Positions 13,992-16,339 of a stretch of DNA of 16,339 bases are shown here, piece by piece. The stretch is from Bacteroidota bacterium (GTDB lineage: Bacteria; Bacteroidota; Bacteroidia; Chitinophagales; Chitinophagaceae). Numbering within the stretch: the stretch's first letter is position 1; every line of letters begins with the position of its first letter. The notes beneath the pieces are model-generated. The model saw nothing but the letters and a program-made list of their open reading frames with translations, searched no databases and was not told the origin of the DNA. The translations under genes and the position numbers were made by a program. Location of the stretch: positions 1 through 16,339 of the forward strand of contig VBAU01000116.1 of the NCBI GenBank assembly GCA_005883855.1, given 5' to 3'.

Positions 13992-14012
13992 AATTATTAA
14001 TTAATAATTATT
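13992..14012. repeat. AT-only heptamer array, 3 units
   Basis: Units AATTATT, AATTAAT, AATTATT in the short pyrD-terC gap, overlapping the pyrD stop codon. The period is 7 bp, but low complexity makes this weaker than the GC-containing arrays. Confidence 0.4.
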
Positions 14013-15078
14013 GATTGGTCATTTTCGAAAGATACCTGCCAATACGCTTGACGACGGACGGCCCTTCATAAATGAAGCCGGTCCAAACTTGTACCAGGGA
14101 AGCACCAGCGTCAAATTTTTCTCTTGCGTCCGCACCGGTGAAAACTCCACCGCTGGCGATTACAGAAAGTTCTTTGTCTGTTTTTTCGGAAATGTATCTA
14201 ACAATGTCGGTCGATCTATTTTTCAAAGGCAAACCACTAAGCCCACCCGATTCCTGGTTGCCAATGCCCAATTCCTTCGACAGATTGTCACGACGAATAG
14301 TAGTGTTGGTGGCTACGATGCCGTCCAATTTTATTTCCATTGCAATATCAATTACATCATCGATTTGCTGTTCTGCAAGGTCCGGTGCAATTTTTATAAG
14401 AATCGGTTTCGACACAGCCTTACCATTATTGATCATTTGTAGATGCAGCAAGATCCTTCGAAGCGATGCCTTGCCCTGCAGTTCTCGAAGGCCCGGCGTA
14501 TTGGGGCTGCTGACGTTCACTACAAAATAGTCCACATAAGGATGAAGGTCGTTAAAGCAAATGGCATAGTCTTTCCATGCATCTTCATTTGGAGTGGTTT
14601 TATTTCTTCCGATGTTGCCGCCGACGATGAGCCGTGAGTCGTCAGTCGTGAGCCGTGAGTAAGATTGCCTTTTTCTCCACTTCTTCAACCGTTCAGCAAC
14701 AACTTTCACTCCGTCGTTATTAAATCCCATGCGATTGATCAGGGCCTTATCTTTCGGTAAACGGAATAGCCTGGGCTTAGGATTTCCTTCTTGTGGCAAT
14801 GGAGTCACGGTTCCAATTTCAACGAAACTAAATCCAAGTGCTTCCAGTTCTCTTAAATAGATGGCGTTCTTGTCAAATCCTGCACCAAGGCCAATGGGAG
14901 TTTTCAGTTTGAGGCCCAGGAAATAAGTCGTAAGTCGTGAGTCGCGAGGCGTGAAATAATAAGCGAGCAAATTTCTTATTGGAGGAATCGAACATGCAAC
15001 TTTAAGACAGTTCATGGAGAAATGATGCGTCCATTCAGGAGGGAACAGAAAAAAAATGCTGCGAAAAAATCTGTACAT
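14008..15078 (-). CDS. pyrD: Dihydroorotate dehydrogenase (quinone), class 2
   Basis: Oxidises dihydroorotate to orotate in pyrimidine synthesis, passing electrons from FMN to membrane quinone. Start ATG 15078 gives 356 aa and the class-2 N-terminal membrane helices (MYRFFRSIFFLFPPEW...HHF). An upstream in-frame start at 15129 would add 17 residues and is not supported. Motifs: TPIGLGAGFDKNA (FMN site, about 61-73), RLFRLPKDKALINRMGFNND (103-122), NVSSPNTPGLREL (188-200) with the class-2 catalytic Ser, KIAPDL (229-234), ATNTT (256-260), and SGGV...AGASLVQVWTGFIYEGP near the end. Three heptamer arrays lie inside the gene and encode extra loop residues (near 42-53, 139-151 and 271-279). All catalytic blocks are intact, so the enzyme is expected to work. 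It is divergent from the 15056-15733 gene and upstream of terC. Confidence 0.95.
   Translation of the reverse strand: MYRFFRSIFFLFPPEWTHHFSMNCLKVACSIPPIRNLLAYYFTPRDSRLTTYFLGLKLKTPIGLGAGFDKNAIYLRELEALGFSFVEIGTVTPLPQEGNPKPRLFRLPKDKALINRMGFNNDGVKVVAERLKKWRKRQSYSRLTTDDSRLIVGGNIGRNKTTPNEDAWKDYAICFNDLHPYVDYFVVNVSSPNTPGLRELQGKASLRRILLHLQMINNGKAVSKPILIKIAPDLAEQQIDDVIDIAMEIKLDGIVATNTTIRRDNLSKELGIGNQESGGLSGLPLKNRSTDIVRYISEKTDKELSVIASGGVFTGADAREKFDAGASLVQVWTGFIYEGPSVVKRIGRYLSKMTNQ
14248..14275. repeat. Heptanucleotide array inside pyrD, 4 units
   Basis: On the minus strand: GGAATTG, GGCATTG, GCAACCA, GGAATCG (28 bp), read as ELGIGNQES just before the conserved GGLSG loop of PyrD. Confidence 0.65.
14631..14658. 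repeat. Heptanucleotide array inside pyrD, 4 units
   Basis: Units GCCGTGA, GTCGTCA, GTCGTGA, GCCGTGA (28 bp, plus strand). On the coding strand they read as YSRLTTDDSRL, between an alpha helix and the IVGGNIG strand. Confidence 0.8.
14925..14952. repeat. Heptanucleotide array inside pyrD, 4 units
   Basis: Units AAGTCGT, AAGTCGT, GAGTCGC, GAGGCGT (28 bp, plus strand). On the coding strand they read as TPRDSRLTT, in the linker between the N-terminal membrane helices and the barrel. Confidence 0.8.
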
Positions 15079-15733
15079 ACAAGCTGCGAAGATAGTGCGA
15101 AGAATTGTCTTGGGAATCCGGTTAATCACTACCTTCCAAAAAATAGCTTGTCTGAAAAAATTCCCACTACTGCTTTTTATCGCCTTAACGTCTTTGTCGT
15201 CCCTGGCACAACGCGATACCTCCCTTCAGCGAAGGCTGGATGAATATCTTGCTGCGAACAAGCAATTGAATTTCGAAAAATTGATGACTTATATTCATCC
15301 CAAACTCTTTGAAATTGTTCCTAAGGCAGAAATGATCGAATTGTTCAAATCGATTTTCGACAATCCCCAAATGACGATTTCAATGGATAGCATGTTCGTC
15401 ACCGGGATCAGTAAGTCATTCAACTTTAAAGGCGCTGAATATAAACAAGTGGACTATTACCTGGGGATGAGTCTGCGATTCAAGGACACTTCCGTGTTAA
15501 AAGAAAAAGACAAAGTTTCGGAAATTGAAGAACGAGTGAAGACAGCAATGGGCGCTCAAAACGTGAAATACATTGCCGAAGATAACCGCCTGGCCATCGA
15601 CACCAGGAAGATCATGTTCGCCATAAAAGATAATCCTCGAACGCAATGGATGTTTGTGGGATACGAGCCACAACAGATGGACATGATGAAAATGTTGATC
15701 CCAACAGAAGTGTTAACGAATTTCAAACTTTAG
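15056..15733 (+). CDS. Secreted protein of unknown function
   Basis: The protein part that looks real begins with a signal peptide, LKKFPLLLFIALTSLSSLAQ, followed by a mature chain of about 175 residues. The mature chain is mixed alpha/beta with EYLAANKQLNFEKLMTYIHP and, later, YKQVDYYLGMSLRFKD. I recognise no named domain; similar uncharacterised proteins occur in Chitinophagaceae. The start is uncertain. ATG 15056 is the only in-frame ATG but would add 32 basic residues and overlap the divergent pyrD start by 23 bases. TTG 15110 is possible, and the codon where a normal signal peptide should begin (15152) is CTG. The real start may be 15110 or 15152. The stop is TAG at 15731-15733. The frame is otherwise intact. 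Confidence 0.75.
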   Translation: MLRKNLYIQAAKIVRRIVLGIRLITTFQKIACLKKFPLLLFIALTSLSSLAQRDTSLQRRLDEYLAANKQLNFEKLMTYIHPKLFEIVPKAEMIELFKSIFDNPQMTISMDSMFVTGISKSFNFKGAEYKQVDYYLGMSLRFKDTSVLKEKDKVSEIEERVKTAMGAQNVKYIAEDNRLAIDTRKIMFAIKDNPRTQWMFVGYEPQQMDMMKMLIPTEVLTNFKL

Positions 15734-15771
15734 TCGCAGGCGGCGCTCACTGCGCGAGAAATTTTATTGGC

Positions 15772-15779
15772 TAACTTTG
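15772..15779 (+). promoter_or_regulatory. Candidate -7 promoter element for the thiolase gene
   Basis: TAACTTTG is a perfect match to the Bacteroidota -7 consensus TAnnTTTG, 77 bases upstream of the thiolase ATG. No convincing TTG appears at the -33 distance, so confidence is limited. Confidence 0.4.
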
Positions 15780-15855
15780 CAACAAGTGGCCAGTAGAAGT
15801 GTGTCTGCAGGTTGAGTATTGGCAAAGCTGGTTGCCTAAATTCAAGAAAGTAAAT

Positions 15856-16339
15856 ATGCAGGAAGCCTACATTGTAGCCGGATTCAGAACTGCGGTGGGT
15901 AAAGCAAAACGCGGTGGATTCCGCTTTTATCGACCGGATGATCTCGCGGTTGATGTCATCCAAGGCCTGATGGCCTCAGTGCCGCAATTGGAAGCAAAAC
16001 GCGTGGATGATGTAATCGTCGGAAATGCCGTGCCTGAAGCCGAGCAAGGTTTACAAGTGGGCCGCATCATTGCCGCAAGAGCTTTGGGGTTTGACATTCC
16101 AGGCATGACGGTGAACAGGTATTGCGCAAGTGGGCTTGAAACCATTTCCATAGCCACTGCAAAAATAAGGATGGGTCTGGCTGATTGTATTGTCGCGGGA
16201 GGTACGGAGAGCATGAGCCTTGTGCCTACAGCTGGTTGGAAGCCGGTGCCAGCCTATTCTATCGCGAAAGAGGAGCCGGATTATTATTTAAGCATGGGCC
16301 TTACGGCCGAGGCTGTGGCTAAGGAGTATAATGTAACTC
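15856..16339 (+). CDS. Thiolase (acetyl-CoA C-acyltransferase), N-terminal 161 residues
   Basis: Partial gene running off the right edge, start ATG 15856. Thiolases make or cleave beta-ketoacyl-CoA in fatty-acid oxidation or acetoacetyl-CoA synthesis. The visible N-terminal half has the opening EAYIVAGFRTAVGKAKRGGF, IVGNAVPEAEQGLQVGR (54-70), the active-site NRYCASGLE with acylated Cys90, and IVAGGTESMS (112-121). The second half, with the other catalytic Cys and His, is outside the window. RPDDLAVDVIQ (27-37) is closer to FadA-type 3-ketoacyl-CoA thiolases than to PhaA, but this is a weak distinction. A gene for a FadB-like partner could lie downstream in Bacteroidota operons; it is not visible here. 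A -7 promoter element sits at 15772. Confidence 0.92.
   Translation, partial: MQEAYIVAGFRTAVGKAKRGGFRFYRPDDLAVDVIQGLMASVPQLEAKRVDDVIVGNAVPEAEQGLQVGRIIAARALGFDIPGMTVNRYCASGLETISIATAKIRMGLADCIVAGGTESMSLVPTAGWKPVPAYSIAKEEPDYYLSMGLTAEAVAKEYNVT

Noticed and set aside
1..16339. Defence island, biosynthetic cluster or mobile element
   Set aside because: Neighbouring genes are housekeeping or envelope functions; no transposase, integrase, toxin-antitoxin pair or restriction gene is present. The only defence- or repair-like items are LigD and the short nuclease remnant.

Overview
The window looks like ordinary chromosome from a member of the Bacteroidota, most likely Chitinophagales/Chitinophagaceae. 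The signs are secreted proteins with Sec signals ending in ...AQ, a DUF5916 outer-membrane protein, a DUF885 protein, a PepSY-like lipoprotein, promoter-like TTG/TAnnTTTG elements, little Shine-Dalgarno signal, and housekeeping proteins (DnaB, RsmE, PyrD, TerC) of Bacteroidota type. No phage, transposase, integrase or CRISPR array is visible. All family assignments come from reading the sequence; no database search was run.

Layout. 1-1292 (minus): the 5' part of an Ldh-family NAD(P)-dependent dehydrogenase running off the left edge, then ssb with its own terminator and promoter. 1293-1694: a gene-poor stretch with palindromes, a heptamer array and a 5' gene remnant that abuts a lipoprotein gene (1695-2021, minus). 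2216-3970 (plus): DUF885 putative metallopeptidase, convergent with a DUF5916 protein (3967-6147, minus). 6262-8280 (minus): LigD with ligase and polymerase domains but no phosphoesterase domain. 8400-9412 (plus): a secreted protein gene broken by a stop and a frameshift. 9473-9979 (minus): an unrecognised beta-rich protein. 9980-10763: a non-coding stretch with a possible structured RNA, a promoter and a leader hairpin for dnaB. 10764-12300 (plus): dnaB with a frameshift, followed by a terminator. 12414-13130 (plus): rsmE with an in-frame stop, convergent with pyrD-terC (15078 to 13175, minus). 15056-15733 (plus): a secreted protein of unknown role. 15856-16339 (plus): the start of a thiolase gene.

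Two things stand out. First, short tandem arrays with a strict 7-bp period but different unit sequences are scattered over the window. Several are exactly four units (28 bp). They lie between genes, form a shared inverted array between rsmE and terC, and lie inside coding sequence (three in pyrD, one in rsmE, the last codons of terC), where they are read as extra loop or tail peptide. They resemble in concept the heptameric STRR repeats of heterocystous cyanobacteria. Second, conserved genes are broken at an unexpected rate: dnaB (net frameshift), rsmE (CAA to TAA), the 8400 gene (stop plus a lost base), and a nuclease gene reduced to its first 34 codons. Either this is a draft sequence with errors or the lineage is losing genes; dnaB is normally essential, so this needs read-level checking.

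Most genes are independent housekeeping or cell-envelope functions. The only likely operon is pyrD-terC.
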